A stretch of DNA of 64,000 nucleotides from Rhodospirillaceae bacterium (GTDB lineage: Bacteria > Pseudomonadota > Alphaproteobacteria > UBA8366 > Aestuariispiraceae). The translations under genes and the position numbers were made by a program. The stretch lies in assembly GCA_002709955.1 (NCBI GenBank), contig PAQY01000004.1, forward strand, positions 105,247-169,246, in the 5' to 3' direction. How positions within the stretch are numbered: the first letter of the stretch is position 1; every line of letters starts with the position of its first letter. Shown piece by piece: positions 26,255-34,679 of this stretch. The notes below the pieces were generated by a model, which saw only the letters and a program-made list of their open reading frames with translations, was not told the origin of the DNA and did not search any database.

Positions 26255-26350
26255 TGAGCTCATGCGACCGCATGATGCTGTGCATGTTTGAGCTCATGCG
26301 ACCGCATGATGCTGTGCATGTTTGAGCTCATGCGACCGCATGATGCTCTA
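26255..26350 (-). repeat. Repeat family R, copy C (three units, no tail)
   Basis: Units begin at 26255, 26289 and 26323 with period 34. On the minus strand each reads AGCATCATGCGGTCGCATGA then GCTCA. The last (26323-26350) ends at the TAG stop codon of the nozzle gene (26348-26350). The hairpin tail seen in copies A and B is missing. Confidence 0.85.
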
Positions 26351-28258
26351 GCCGTTCGACGATATTTCATTGAGAACCGACAGAACGGTACAGGGCAGCG
26401 GATCTGACTGTTCGATCCGCCACAAAGGCACCGGCTCTCCCCGGGTCCATCCCAGGGCGCGCACGGTCTTGTCTCCGGTCAATGGTGTGATGGGGGAATC
26501 CAACGCACCAGGCCCGAAGGTCTTAAAGGGCAAGGGGCGCAAGCCCTGGCCCGTATCCACAGTCAGGGCTGCTGTTTCCAGCAACCGAAAGGTTGCCCGA
26601 ACCAATCGTGTGGCGCTGCCTTGCGTCACACCGGTCCCAGAAGGCTGATAGGCCGGCAATGGCTCGATAATATGGGTATAGGGCAAACCGATCTGAACCA
26701 TTCTGGCCGGCTGGGCCAGGGTGATTGCCCCATCGACCACTGTCGCTTGATCCCGAACAATGCCATCGGCCACGACATCAACGATCCTGCCATCCAAATG
26801 CTCCAGACCGGACCAGACCGTTTTGCCATCTTCATCATCGGCAACCTGATCCGTCATCGCTGCATCGGTCAGAAGGGCATCATCGAACCGCTCTATGCGG
26901 TAGGTTTCCCCCCGACGCACCATCAGGTAAACATTCGATCCGACCACTGCGACCGCATGAAATGTTCCATCCGTTTGCATCATCGACCAGGCCGTGACCT
27001 TCTCCTGCCGAAAGACGGTGACGCAGGCCAGTGTGCCATCGCCATTGACCAGATACAGGATACGATCCGCCTTGTTGAAATCCTGATCCACGGGATTGCG
27101 CATCATCTTGTCCGACAGAACAGCCAGGTCGTTGGACTGGTACGCCTGTTCGACATCCGCAAACAGAAATTCCCGCAACTCTGTGCCACTGCGCGATACG
27201 AACAAGGTCGCGCCATCCACATCACGCGGCAGGATTGTCCGGTTGGCCAATGAGCCGATGCGGGTCTGTCGTTTCAACTGGATCGCAGAAGGGGTCAATG
27301 GATCCCCGGTCACCATCCATTCCGCACCAGACGTAAAAACCTGCAAGTGGCGTCCGGAAAAAACCGCCCGGATGGCATTCACCTGATCTGACAGGATGGC
27401 AAATTCGATAGACTCATCATCTTCCGCCTCTCCCAGGTCAAAGTTGAACAGATCCGCCGATTTCGACAGCCACAACCGATTGGTCAGATCGCGACTACCG
27501 CCGATGACCAACCGATCCTGATGAAAGCAAACAGAGACCGGATAGCCCCGCACGGCAGAAAAGGACGCTTCCTCCCAATCCTTCACGGCGTCCGTCCCTG
27601 TCAGATTTTCTTTCACGCTGGCTGTTGCAACAGTAGCGGAGGTGACTTCGGTGATCTCCACCTCTTTATCAGACAGGCGAAAGCGGGTGCCGACATGTCC
27701 TGCTTCAAACAGATCTTCCGATGCCGTAAGAGTGATCGAGCCCGTCGTCGCACTGGGTGTCAGCGTGACATCTTCATCGGCAAATTTGTAATAGGGTTGG
27801 AACCGTCGCTCGTCCTTTTCAAAGAATTTCCAATCGGTGATGGACCACAGCTCCGCCCCCTTTCGCGTCAACCGCTTTGGCGGCACATCCGGATGGACAA
27901 GCAACAGGGTGTCTGCGCTTTGTGTCCAGGCCAGATGGCTCAACTGATCTGCCGTCCAGGGTGCTTCCAATGTGACGATAAGGATATCATTGGCATATAC
28001 CTTCACCTGAAGATCGGTGAAGACCAACAAATACACCTGTTCTGTATTGAATTCGAACGGGATCAGGCGACCAGGCCCCTGTGCCAAGGCAATATGGCGC
28101 AACCCCCGCCGACGCGCGACACCCCCTGTCGGGGCAATTTTAACATTGCGCAGTTTGGCGGCCCCATTGCTGTAGGCTGTCAGGTCGCCGCGACCAACAA
28201 GGCCGATGGAGATTTCACCGGCAGTGAAATTTGTTTGAATGGTTTTGATCCGTGCCAT
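26348..28258 (-). CDS. Tail nozzle / tail tubular protein B (T7 gp12-like)
   Basis: 636 residues. The opening QTNFTAGEISIGLVGRGDL followed by LRNVKIAPTGGVARRRGLR is the signature start of the podoviral nozzle family. A beta-propeller-like body includes YLLVFTDLQVKVY, the VSRSGTELREF segment and VFRQEKVTAWS. The nozzle closes the tail and releases DNA on receptor binding. It starts behind GTAGGAG and its ATG overlaps the stop of the adaptor gene (TAATG). The TAG stop belongs to the first bases of repeat copy C, so the original C-terminus may have been changed. Confidence 0.8.
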   Translation of the reverse strand: MARIKTIQTNFTAGEISIGLVGRGDLTAYSNGAAKLRNVKIAPTGGVARRRGLRHIALAQGPGRLIPFEFNTEQVYLLVFTDLQVKVYANDILIVTLEAPWTADQLSHLAWTQSADTLLLVHPDVPPKRLTRKGAELWSITDWKFFEKDERRFQPYYKFADEDVTLTPSATTGSITLTASEDLFEAGHVGTRFRLSDKEVEITEVTSATVATASVKENLTGTDAVKDWEEASFSAVRGYPVSVCFHQDRLVIGGSRDLTNRLWLSKSADLFNFDLGEAEDDESIEFAILSDQVNAIRAVFSGRHLQVFTSGAEWMVTGDPLTPSAIQLKRQTRIGSLANRTILPRDVDGATLFVSRSGTELREFLFADVEQAYQSNDLAVLSDKMMRNPVDQDFNKADRILYLVNGDGTLACVTVFRQEKVTAWSMMQTDGTFHAVAVVGSNVYLMVRRGETYRIERFDDALLTDAAMTDQVADDEDGKTVWSGLEHLDGRIVDVVADGIVRDQATVVDGAITLAQPARMVQIGLPYTHIIEPLPAYQPSGTGVTQGSATRLVRATFRLLETAALTVDTGQGLRPLPFKTFGPGALDSPITPLTGDKTVRALGWTRGEPVPLWRIEQSDPLPCTVLSVLNEISSNG

Positions 28259-28827
28259 TATCCGCGTACTCCTACCAATGTGTAATCTTCGAACCGGGGC
28301 GGAACATCCTGCTGGGCATCAATCAACCGTGCTTGACGGAACTGATCATCAGCCAATCGTTGCAGGGCCTCAGACCGGGTCGTGCTCTCCGTAATGGGCA
28401 AGCAGAATTCTGCCGCCAAACGCGCGATCAGGGATTGATCGAAAAAGGGTGGAAAGGCGGATTCATTGGGCCGGAAGATATAGGTCAATGTCACGGACGC
28501 AGCATTCGTATGCAGACGCCGTTCAACTATGCGATAGTCCAGACCACGCCCATAGCCCGCTTCCCCCGCAGACAGAGCGCGCAGAAAGTCGGACGGTAGT
28601 TGATAGGCATAGTCATAATCTGCAGCCGGAACGCCCACCAAGCGCGGCAGAACCCGCTGTGCGGTGGCAAAGCTCCAGGGATGAGCGGATAACATGGCAT
28701 CGCGTGTGGAGGGATACAGCGTGGCGGCGACCAGGCTTTCCGCTGTGCCATCTTCGAAGCCGGAAATTGGTGTTGCGCCAATCTTGATCAGCGCGCGGCT
28801 GGATAATTGAATACTGCTTAAGGCCAT
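28258..28827 (-). CDS. Tail tubular protein A / head-tail adaptor (T7 gp11-like)
   Basis: 189 residues from the ATG at 28827, eight bases behind GGGAG; the frame upstream to 28893 lies inside a terminator and is rejected. The sequence opens ALSSIQLSSRALIKIGATPI with SFATAQRVLPRL further in, the pattern of gp11-type adaptors that join portal to nozzle (SARALIKLGA.., HPWNFA..). The stop overlaps the nozzle start. Its portal partner is not encoded nearby. Confidence 0.75.
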   Translation of the reverse strand: MALSSIQLSSRALIKIGATPISGFEDGTAESLVAATLYPSTRDAMLSAHPWSFATAQRVLPRLVGVPAADYDYAYQLPSDFLRALSAGEAGYGRGLDYRIVERRLHTNAASVTLTYIFRPNESAFPPFFDQSLIARLAAEFCLPITESTTRSEALQRLADDQFRQARLIDAQQDVPPRFEDYTLVGVRG

Positions 28828-28840
28828 CAGGGGTCTCCCT

Positions 28841-28873
28841 AAAAAAATGGCCGCCCGGAAAGTCCAGGCGGCC
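28841..28873 (-). terminator. Rho-independent terminator after the capsid genes
   Basis: On the minus strand a GGCCGCC/GGCGGCC stem (28849-28855 with 28867-28873) is followed directly by seven T. It separates the capsid and decoration genes from the tail genes, the place held by T-phi after gene 10 in T7. Confidence 0.85.
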
Positions 28874-28913
28874 AGGTGCGTTTGGTTGAACAAAGGTCAG
28901 GATCGGATGTTGA

Positions 28914-29183
28914 TCAGTCCGTATCGGCGGAACCGATTGCGGTCAGATCATCGACATCCACGACAGTTCCGGTATTCGACGACACATGCAGAATGCCGGA
29001 GCTTAACGTGCCATCGGTGTCGGTATTGGCCAGGATCATATCCCCAACGCGCAGCATGTCCGCAGCCTCGTTGAAATATCCTGCCGTATCGACACTGGCG
29101 GCGGCATCCGTCGTGGTATAGTGCCAAAGGGTGAAGCCGTTGGCGTAAGCGATGACGCTCAAGTCACGAGATTTGTATGCCAT
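28914..29183 (-). CDS. Small capsid decoration or head-fibre-like protein
   Basis: 89 residues, starting MAYKSRDLSVIAYANGFTLW behind GGAAGGAG. The short beta-rich sequence with FNEAADMLRVGDMILAN and SGILHVSSNTGTVV resembles proteins found directly after the major capsid gene in several podoviruses, thought to decorate or stabilise the head. It is 20 bases downstream of the capsid gene and ahead of the terminator. The family function is not established; a head-tail role is possible. Confidence 0.6.
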   Translation of the reverse strand: MAYKSRDLSVIAYANGFTLWHYTTTDAAASVDTAGYFNEAADMLRVGDMILANTDTDGTLSSGILHVSSNTGTVVDVDDLTAIGSADTD

Positions 29184-29203
29184 TTTATCGGTCTCCTTCC
29201 GGC

Positions 29204-30028
29204 TTACGATTCAAGGCACGGCAGGCGCACAATGCCCGTCGCGTCGATGACGCCAGCACCCTGGCTCATCATATGGTTGATGAAGTGGGCTGCCCGGTCG
29301 CCATGCCAGGTGATGTCGGATTTCACATCCTTGCCAATGGCATGGCCGATGGCGGTCTTGTGATACCAATAGCCATTGCGCACACCGCCAGACAGAACCA
29401 GGCCCGAATGCGGCATCCACAAAGTGCCCAGCCAGCGTTTCGCCTGGGTCCCTTTCCAGGGCAGGTCTTCATCGCCGACATAATCCGCATTGGAGAATTC
29501 TTCGATATCCAGAAGATCGCTCCATTGCTTCCAGCCGATAATGGCGACCCGTTGACCATCATCCGGGACATCCTGACCGCCCAGCATTTCAAAGGCTTCC
29601 AGCACTTTGGCCTTGGTCAGGCCGGTCGTGCCGTCCTGAGAGTCCTGGGCTGAGGTTACGGTTTCCATGGCATCAATGATCAGATCATCCGTTTTCCGAC
29701 CCAGGGCATAGGCCCCGGCATTCGTGACGACGGATCGTTCATCATGGGCCATCTTGATTTCATCCAGGGCATCGATCCAGTCACCGGCATAGTAATCCTG
29801 CAAGGCGATTTCGACCGGCGTATGGTCAATATTCATCACCGGCACTTTGCCATGGCGGGCCTTGGTGGATGCGGTGCCCTTGCCAACCTTCTGGAATGTC
29901 GTGGAAGAGCCCTTGATGTCATTCTTGGTGCGCACGGTATTCCGCAATTTTGACCCCATGCGCTGATAGGCCAAATGCACTTCGATCTGAAAGTGCCGGG
30001 AGAATGAGGTTTCCACAGTTGTGGACAT
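29204..30028 (-). CDS. Major capsid protein (podoviral, HK97-fold expected)
   Basis: 274 residues from the ATG at 30028 (MSTTVETSFSRHF), the end of a longer open frame whose first 62 codons look non-coding. Recognisable family segments are GSKLRNTVRTKNDIKGSSTT, VMNIDHTPVEIALQDYYAGD and DLIIDAMETV, with a C-terminal WYHKTAIGHAIG strand. This is the capsid type of many alphaproteobacterial podoviruses in which the protein follows portal and scaffold genes. Here nothing phage-like lies upstream. The start follows AAAGGAAAG. A decoration-like gene comes next. Confidence 0.75.
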   Translation of the reverse strand: MSTTVETSFSRHFQIEVHLAYQRMGSKLRNTVRTKNDIKGSSTTFQKVGKGTASTKARHGKVPVMNIDHTPVEIALQDYYAGDWIDALDEIKMAHDERSVVTNAGAYALGRKTDDLIIDAMETVTSAQDSQDGTTGLTKAKVLEAFEMLGGQDVPDDGQRVAIIGWKQWSDLLDIEEFSNADYVGDEDLPWKGTQAKRWLGTLWMPHSGLVLSGGVRNGYWYHKTAIGHAIGKDVKSDITWHGDRAAHFINHMMSQGAGVIDATGIVRLPCLES

Positions 30029-30600
30029 GTCATCTTTCCTTTCGGTTTCGCGAATCCCAACCCAATGCGTGACGGGCCGGGGCGCGGTGTTGCCAAATGA
30101 GTGTGACGTCCAGCGGTTATCGCGCGGTCCAGACGCAGTTTTGCGTGGGACCAAACGGCCAGGCCGGGTCAACTCTGTTTCATATCTGTGAGAGAAGGGG
30201 CCGGTATGGGCCATCCCCGTGCTGTCAGTATTTCCAACGCGATCCTGAGCGGTACCGATTGGCCGGTTGAAGCCACACGCACGCGCCGATGCCTAAGAAA
30301 ATCCTGACGATCCTTCGGGAACAGTTATCCGATAGACGCGGACCCCTGAACGAAAAATGTTTGCTGACGGCTGGGAAGTGGCTGGATTGTCCCCGCAGCA
30401 ATCGGGGGTCCGATGGGCCGGTGTGATTTAGGCGCACTTGTGGCCCGCTCCCAAAGACCAATCTAACGCTTAAAAAGAACAAGTCAAGATAAAATTTACA
30501 TTTGCCATAAAAAAAAGAACAAGTAGTGTCTAAAAATCTATTTCATAGCCTTCCTCATTTGGTTGCGCTGGTGCGAGTCGCACCATATTCTCCGATCACT
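30029..30600. other. Gene-free boundary between phage block and chromosomal genes
   Basis: No convincing gene. The part next to the capsid gene should hold its promoter and leader. Near 30390-30413 there is a hairpin CCCCG/CGGGG. A small direct repeat AAAAGAACAAGT occurs near 30474 and again near 30513, within an AT-rich stretch before the DUF952 gene. Portal and scaffold genes expected here are absent, so this may mark a deletion edge or the end of the element. Confidence 0.45.
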
Positions 30601-30954
30601 ATGATATATCACCTCGCCAAATATGATGCCTGGACGGTGGCGCAAAGCACCGGGGTTTATACTGGAAATCCAGCAGATCGCGCCGATGGATTCCTGCATC
30701 TGTCCACCGCCAGCCAGATCGAAGAAAGCGCCCGCCGTCACCGTGCTGGCGAAACCGATCTTGTCCTGCTGCATGTGGACGAGGCCCAACTGGATGCCCG
30801 CCTAGTTTGGGAGGAATCGCGCGGCGGGAAACTGTTTCCGCATGTTTATGGGGATATCCCGCTGTCAGCGGTAAAACAGGCAACACCGCTTTCCCTGAAT
30901 GCTGATGGCATTCATCAGTTTCCAGAATTAGGGTCCGAAAATGGCGCTGACTGA
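30601..30954 (+). CDS. DUF952 family protein
   Basis: 117 residues from the ATG at 30601; the open frame extends upstream but family similarity begins here with IYHLAKYDAW. The motif DGFLHLSTASQIEESARRH and the ending HVYGDIPLSAV are typical of DUF952, small proteins of unknown biochemical role. It overlaps the start of pyrD by 14 bases and is therefore probably co-translated with it, a linkage common in alphaproteobacteria. It marks the return to core chromosomal genes. Confidence 0.85.
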   Translation: MIYHLAKYDAWTVAQSTGVYTGNPADRADGFLHLSTASQIEESARRHRAGETDLVLLHVDEAQLDARLVWEESRGGKLFPHVYGDIPLSAVKQATPLSLNADGIHQFPELGSENGAD

Positions 30955-32002
30955 TTTCGTTCTGCCGCTGCTGCATCGACTGGATCCTGAACGCGCGCAT
31001 CGATTGACCGTGCGCGCCCTGGCCTGTGGATTGGGGCCCAAACCGACGACCGCCCCGGACCCCTGTTTGGCAAATGAGGTCTTTGGATTGAAATTCGCCA
31101 CGCCGATTGGTCTGGCAGCCGGGTTTGATAAGGATGCAGAAGCCGTGCGGGCCTGTCTGGCGCTGGGTTTCGGGTTCGTGGAAATTGGCACGGTGACGCC
31201 CCGACCACAGGGCGGCAATCCAAAGCCGCGCCTGTTCCGCCTGACCCAGGACATGGCGGTCATCAATCGCATGGGGTTTAACAATGCCGGTGCAGACCGG
31301 GCTGCAACACGATTGGCGGCGGCACGGACGCAAAATCTGCCCGGACCGGTTGGGGTTAATATCGGTAAGAACAAAGACAGCGAGGATGCCGCCGCAGATT
31401 ATGCAGCCTGCGCAACACGTCTGGCCCCCTATGCGGATTATCTAACAATCAATGTATCGTCGCCCAACACGCCAGGTCTGCGGGCGCTGCAATCCCCCGA
31501 TCAGCTTCGGGTGCTGATCGCTGCTGTAAGGGACGCCGCCGCCACGGTTGGGGACGTTCCGCCCATTCTGGTGAAAATCGCCCCCGATCTGGAGGAGGCG
31601 GATCTGCGCGCAATCTCAGCGGTTGGGCAGGATCCGGATGTGGCCGGCCTGATTATATCCAACACCACGACCACCCGACCAGACACATTGCGGGATTCTC
31701 AGAAGGGACAGATCGGCGGGCTGAGCGGTGCGCCGCTGTTCGAAAGATCAACCGAAGTCCTGCGCCGCGTCTATGCCCTGACGGAAGGAAAGGTCCCCCT
31801 GATTGGCGTCGGAGGTGTGGCAAGTGCAGAAGATGCCTATGCCAAAATTCGGGCTGGCGCGTCCCTGGTTCAGCTATATTCCGCGCTGGTTTACACAGGC
31901 CCGGAATTGATCGGGCGAATCACCCAGACCCTGCCGGAGCTGTTGCGGGCGGACGGGTTTACCACGCTGGCCCAGGCGATTGGCGCGGACTTTAAAGATT
32001 AG
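30941..32002 (+). CDS. pyrD: Dihydroorotate dehydrogenase (quinone), class 2
   Basis: 353 residues. It oxidises dihydroorotate to orotate in pyrimidine synthesis and reduces quinone at the inner membrane. Class 2 features are the N-terminal amphipathic helix (FVLPLLHRLDPERAHRL), GLAAGFDKDAE, INRMGFNNAG, and the catalytic Ser region LTINVSSPNTPGLR. FMN contacts are in LIISNTTTTRP and GVGGVASAEDAY. The start overlaps the DUF952 gene. Length is as expected. Confidence 0.95.
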   Translation: MALTDFVLPLLHRLDPERAHRLTVRALACGLGPKPTTAPDPCLANEVFGLKFATPIGLAAGFDKDAEAVRACLALGFGFVEIGTVTPRPQGGNPKPRLFRLTQDMAVINRMGFNNAGADRAATRLAAARTQNLPGPVGVNIGKNKDSEDAAADYAACATRLAPYADYLTINVSSPNTPGLRALQSPDQLRVLIAAVRDAAATVGDVPPILVKIAPDLEEADLRAISAVGQDPDVAGLIISNTTTTRPDTLRDSQKGQIGGLSGAPLFERSTEVLRRVYALTEGKVPLIGVGGVASAEDAYAKIRAGASLVQLYSALVYTGPELIGRITQTLPELLRADGFTTLAQAIGADFKD

Positions 32003-32110
32003 TGTAACAATTTCATAATCTTAGACACAGAACCCGCCCCTATCCCACGGATATGGCCTAAGGGCGTGTTTTGCTTGTAGATTTTTGCTATCGTTCAGCG
32101 AATAGTAACA

Positions 32111-33766
32111 ATGGCAGACCGAATCGCGACGCGTCTGACCCGCAGCACTTTTTGGGAACCCCGCATGAGCCGATTTTGGCATATGCTGATCTTCTTTTGC
32201 TATGTCACCGTGGCCTCTGCCCTGGCAGTGCTGGGCCATCGTGTGATTCCCGGTGTCGATGGTGTCACATCCCTTCTGATGGGGCTGACATTCTTTCTGT
32301 GCTGCGCCTTGTTGCAGGAAACTTTCACCCGCCGCACGGATACCTTAAAGGCGATGCGTCGTCTGTTGCTGTTGAAGCGCGCCCTGGATCGCGACCGCGA
32401 AGAAATGTCCGTGGCGCGCAACGAAATCCGTCGCTTGTTTGAGGCCGTGGAAGATGGCGGTGGGGAGCGGATGCTGGCCGCCTTGAATTCCCTGACCGCA
32501 TCGGCGCGGGCGGAACAGGATGCCGCTGGTCCTCAACGTCGCGCCCCCCAGCCGAACCGGTCGCAAGAGGAAACAGAGGCGCGGTCCCTGCTGGAGCGTA
32601 TGGCCCTGGCGGAAGAAGACGAAGCCATCCCCGCCAGCCGCCCCAACCGCGCCAGGGCAGAACCCACCCGCCCAACCCGTGACCGAGCCGCCGAGTCCGA
32701 CCGATCCATGCGGGAAGCCAGTTCAGAAGTGCGCGTGCTGCATAATCTTGTCGAACAACTGTATTCCGGCCGCGATAAGCCCTCGTCCTCCTTATCCGAA
32801 GACTCAACGCGACTGCAGGGCAGAAACGACCCGCGTGAGCCAACGTTAGGCCGCACCCCCACCCAAAGCAGGGTGGACCAGGATTTTGATGAGGAAGAAG
32901 ACCGGGTGGCGGCCGGGGGAGGACTTGCGCGCGCCTTACGTGGAGGGTTGCGGGTCGTCACCAATGGCGGCACAGCAGCAACCACCGGACAGCGCAGTGA
33001 AAACAACACCGGTGAAGACGCACTGCTGGGCACGATCCGCGATGCCCTGCGGGATGATCGCGTTGATCTTTATTTACAGCCCATTGTCAGCCTGCCGCAA
33101 AGAAAGCGCCGCTTTTATGAATGCTTCAGCCGTATCCGTTCTGCCAATGGCGAGGTGATCGGCCCGGACCGCTATATCCCCGTGGCGAAATCGGCGGGCC
33201 TGTTGACCGCCATCGACAACATGTTGCTGTTCCGCTGTGTGCAATTGTTGCGCAAGCTGCGGCGCAAGGATTTCAGCGCCGCCTTTTTCTGCAATATCGC
33301 GCCCCATACTTTGAAAGATCGGGAATTCTTCAGGGATTTCATCCAGTATATGGAATCCCATTCCGAACTGGCCCCTAATCTGGTTCTGGAATTCTCCCAA
33401 ACCGATATTGGCCCCAATTTTCAGGGATTGGGCAGCGATTTCGACCGGTTGGGCGGCCTGGGTTATCGCTTTTCCTTAGATGGCGTTCGGAATCTGGACC
33501 TGGATCTGGACGCGCTGGAAGAACGACATTTCGCCTATATCAAGGTCGAGGCGGAAACAGTCCTGACCCGCCTGCAAAAGGGTGGTGGTCCGGCAACCGA
33601 ACTGCGCGCCCTGAAACAGGAATTGGATCGGCGCGGCATCGACCTGATCGTCGACCGCATTGAAACCGAAGCAACGCTGGTGGAGCTGTTGGATTTCAAC
33701 ATTGATTTCGGCCAGGGCTATCTGTTTGGCGAACCCAGATTAAGCAAGGAACCATCAGGGTCCTAA
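32111..33766 (+). CDS. TipF-like protein: two TM segments, coiled coil, degenerate EAL domain
   Basis: 551 residues. Two membrane helices near the N-terminus (LIFFCYVTVASALAVLG, SLLMGLTFFLCCALLQ), then a coiled coil, a long Arg/Glu/Pro-rich linker (about 150-290) and an EAL-type domain (300-545). The EAL signature reads ECF, the DDFGTG-type metal loop reads DGVRNL, while YLFGEP is kept, so hydrolysis of c-di-GMP is unlikely. The order matches Caulobacter TipF, a c-di-GMP-binding factor that places the flagellum. The gene stands alone with its own leader. A second possible start is the ATG at 32165. Confidence 0.7.
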   Translation: MADRIATRLTRSTFWEPRMSRFWHMLIFFCYVTVASALAVLGHRVIPGVDGVTSLLMGLTFFLCCALLQETFTRRTDTLKAMRRLLLLKRALDRDREEMSVARNEIRRLFEAVEDGGGERMLAALNSLTASARAEQDAAGPQRRAPQPNRSQEETEARSLLERMALAEEDEAIPASRPNRARAEPTRPTRDRAAESDRSMREASSEVRVLHNLVEQLYSGRDKPSSSLSEDSTRLQGRNDPREPTLGRTPTQSRVDQDFDEEEDRVAAGGGLARALRGGLRVVTNGGTAATTGQRSENNTGEDALLGTIRDALRDDRVDLYLQPIVSLPQRKRRFYECFSRIRSANGEVIGPDRYIPVAKSAGLLTAIDNMLLFRCVQLLRKLRRKDFSAAFFCNIAPHTLKDREFFRDFIQYMESHSELAPNLVLEFSQTDIGPNFQGLGSDFDRLGGLGYRFSLDGVRNLDLDLDALEERHFAYIKVEAETVLTRLQKGGGPATELRALKQELDRRGIDLIVDRIETEATLVELLDFNIDFGQGYLFGEPRLSKEPSGS

Positions 33767-33809
33767 CCCGCCTCTTGACCCGTCCGGGCGCAGCGGGCAT
33801 AGCCACATC

Positions 33810-34661
33810 ATGAGCCCAAAACACATCCTCGGCCTGCGCGATATCGCAGATCAATACGCCCTGTTCGTCGTCGATCAATGGGGCGTTTTGCATGACGGCC
33901 ATACTCCACTGCCCGGTGCCATAGAGGCCTTGCGCGGCCTTAAAGAAACGGGTGCTGCGGTCACGTTGCTGTCCAATTCTGGCAAGCGCGTGTCGGAAAG
34001 TTATAAAAGACTGACCGCCCTTGGTTTTGACCGGTCACTCTACGACCTGGCCATCACATCGGGGGAGCAGGTGCATCACGGCCTGTCGACCCGCGACACG
34101 CCCTTCTATGCCGCCCTTGGCCCCCGCTATCTGATGTTCGCCTGGGACGAAGATCGCGGCATTGTTGAGGATACGGGATTTGAGGAAGTGGACGATATTG
34201 ACCAGGCTGACTTTATCCTGTGTGCAGGCACAGACCGCCGCAGCCTGGAAGACTATCAGCCCATCCTGGCCCGCGCACTGGAACGGGACCTGCCGCTGAC
34301 CTGTGCCAATCCGGACCGGGTCAGTGTTCAGCCTGATGGCAGCCTGAAGGTTTGTCCCGGTGCCATTGCAGAGATGTATGAGCGCATGGGCGGCCGCGTC
34401 CAATGGCATGGCAAGCCTGGACTGGATGCCTATCACAGCATTCGGGATATAACCGGCGTCAGCGGCTCCGGATTGGGAATTGGCGATTCTCTGGCCCATG
34501 ATATTGCAGGGGCCAATGCCGCCGGGCTGGACGGATTGTTCATCACGGGCGGGATTCACCGGGGTGATCTGCCAACCCCACCGACAAGCGATGCCGTCAC
34601 GGATCTGGGGTCACAGTTCAATGCCGTACCCGCCTATTTCAGTGAGGCCTTTCGCTGGTAA
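33810..34661 (+). CDS. HAD-superfamily class IIA hydrolase, TIGR01459 type
   Basis: 283 residues. HAD motif I is VVDQWGVLHDG (the DxWGVL variant), motif II is the SNSGKR loop, and the C-terminal GSGLGIGDSLAHDIAGA carries motif IV acids. A class IIA cap lies between, as in NagD and the TIGR01459 group restricted largely to alphaproteobacteria. Expected activity is phosphatase on a small sugar or nucleotide phosphate; the substrate is unknown. It converges with the class V aminotransferase. Confidence 0.85.
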   Translation: MSPKHILGLRDIADQYALFVVDQWGVLHDGHTPLPGAIEALRGLKETGAAVTLLSNSGKRVSESYKRLTALGFDRSLYDLAITSGEQVHHGLSTRDTPFYAALGPRYLMFAWDEDRGIVEDTGFEEVDDIDQADFILCAGTDRRSLEDYQPILARALERDLPLTCANPDRVSVQPDGSLKVCPGAIAEMYERMGGRVQWHGKPGLDAYHSIRDITGVSGSGLGIGDSLAHDIAGANAAGLDGLFITGGIHRGDLPTPPTSDAVTDLGSQFNAVPAYFSEAFRW

Positions 34662-34679
34662 ATTCTGATCCGGTCCTAA

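Noticed and set aside
16404..30028. Gene transfer agent cluster, suggested by the 3TM holin family name
   Set aside because: Capsid, nozzle, adaptor and terminase belong to the T7-like podoviral type, and gene order differs from the RcGTA cluster; the holin family also occurs in ordinary phages.
29204..30214. Longer major capsid protein starting at 30214
   Set aside because: The first 62 codons lack coding character and a clear ribosome binding site (AAAGGAAAG) precedes the ATG at 30028.
30225..30482. 85-codon minus-strand frame in the phage boundary region
   Set aside because: No ribosome binding site, no recognisable domain, and it spans a hairpin; it looks like non-coding leader sequence.
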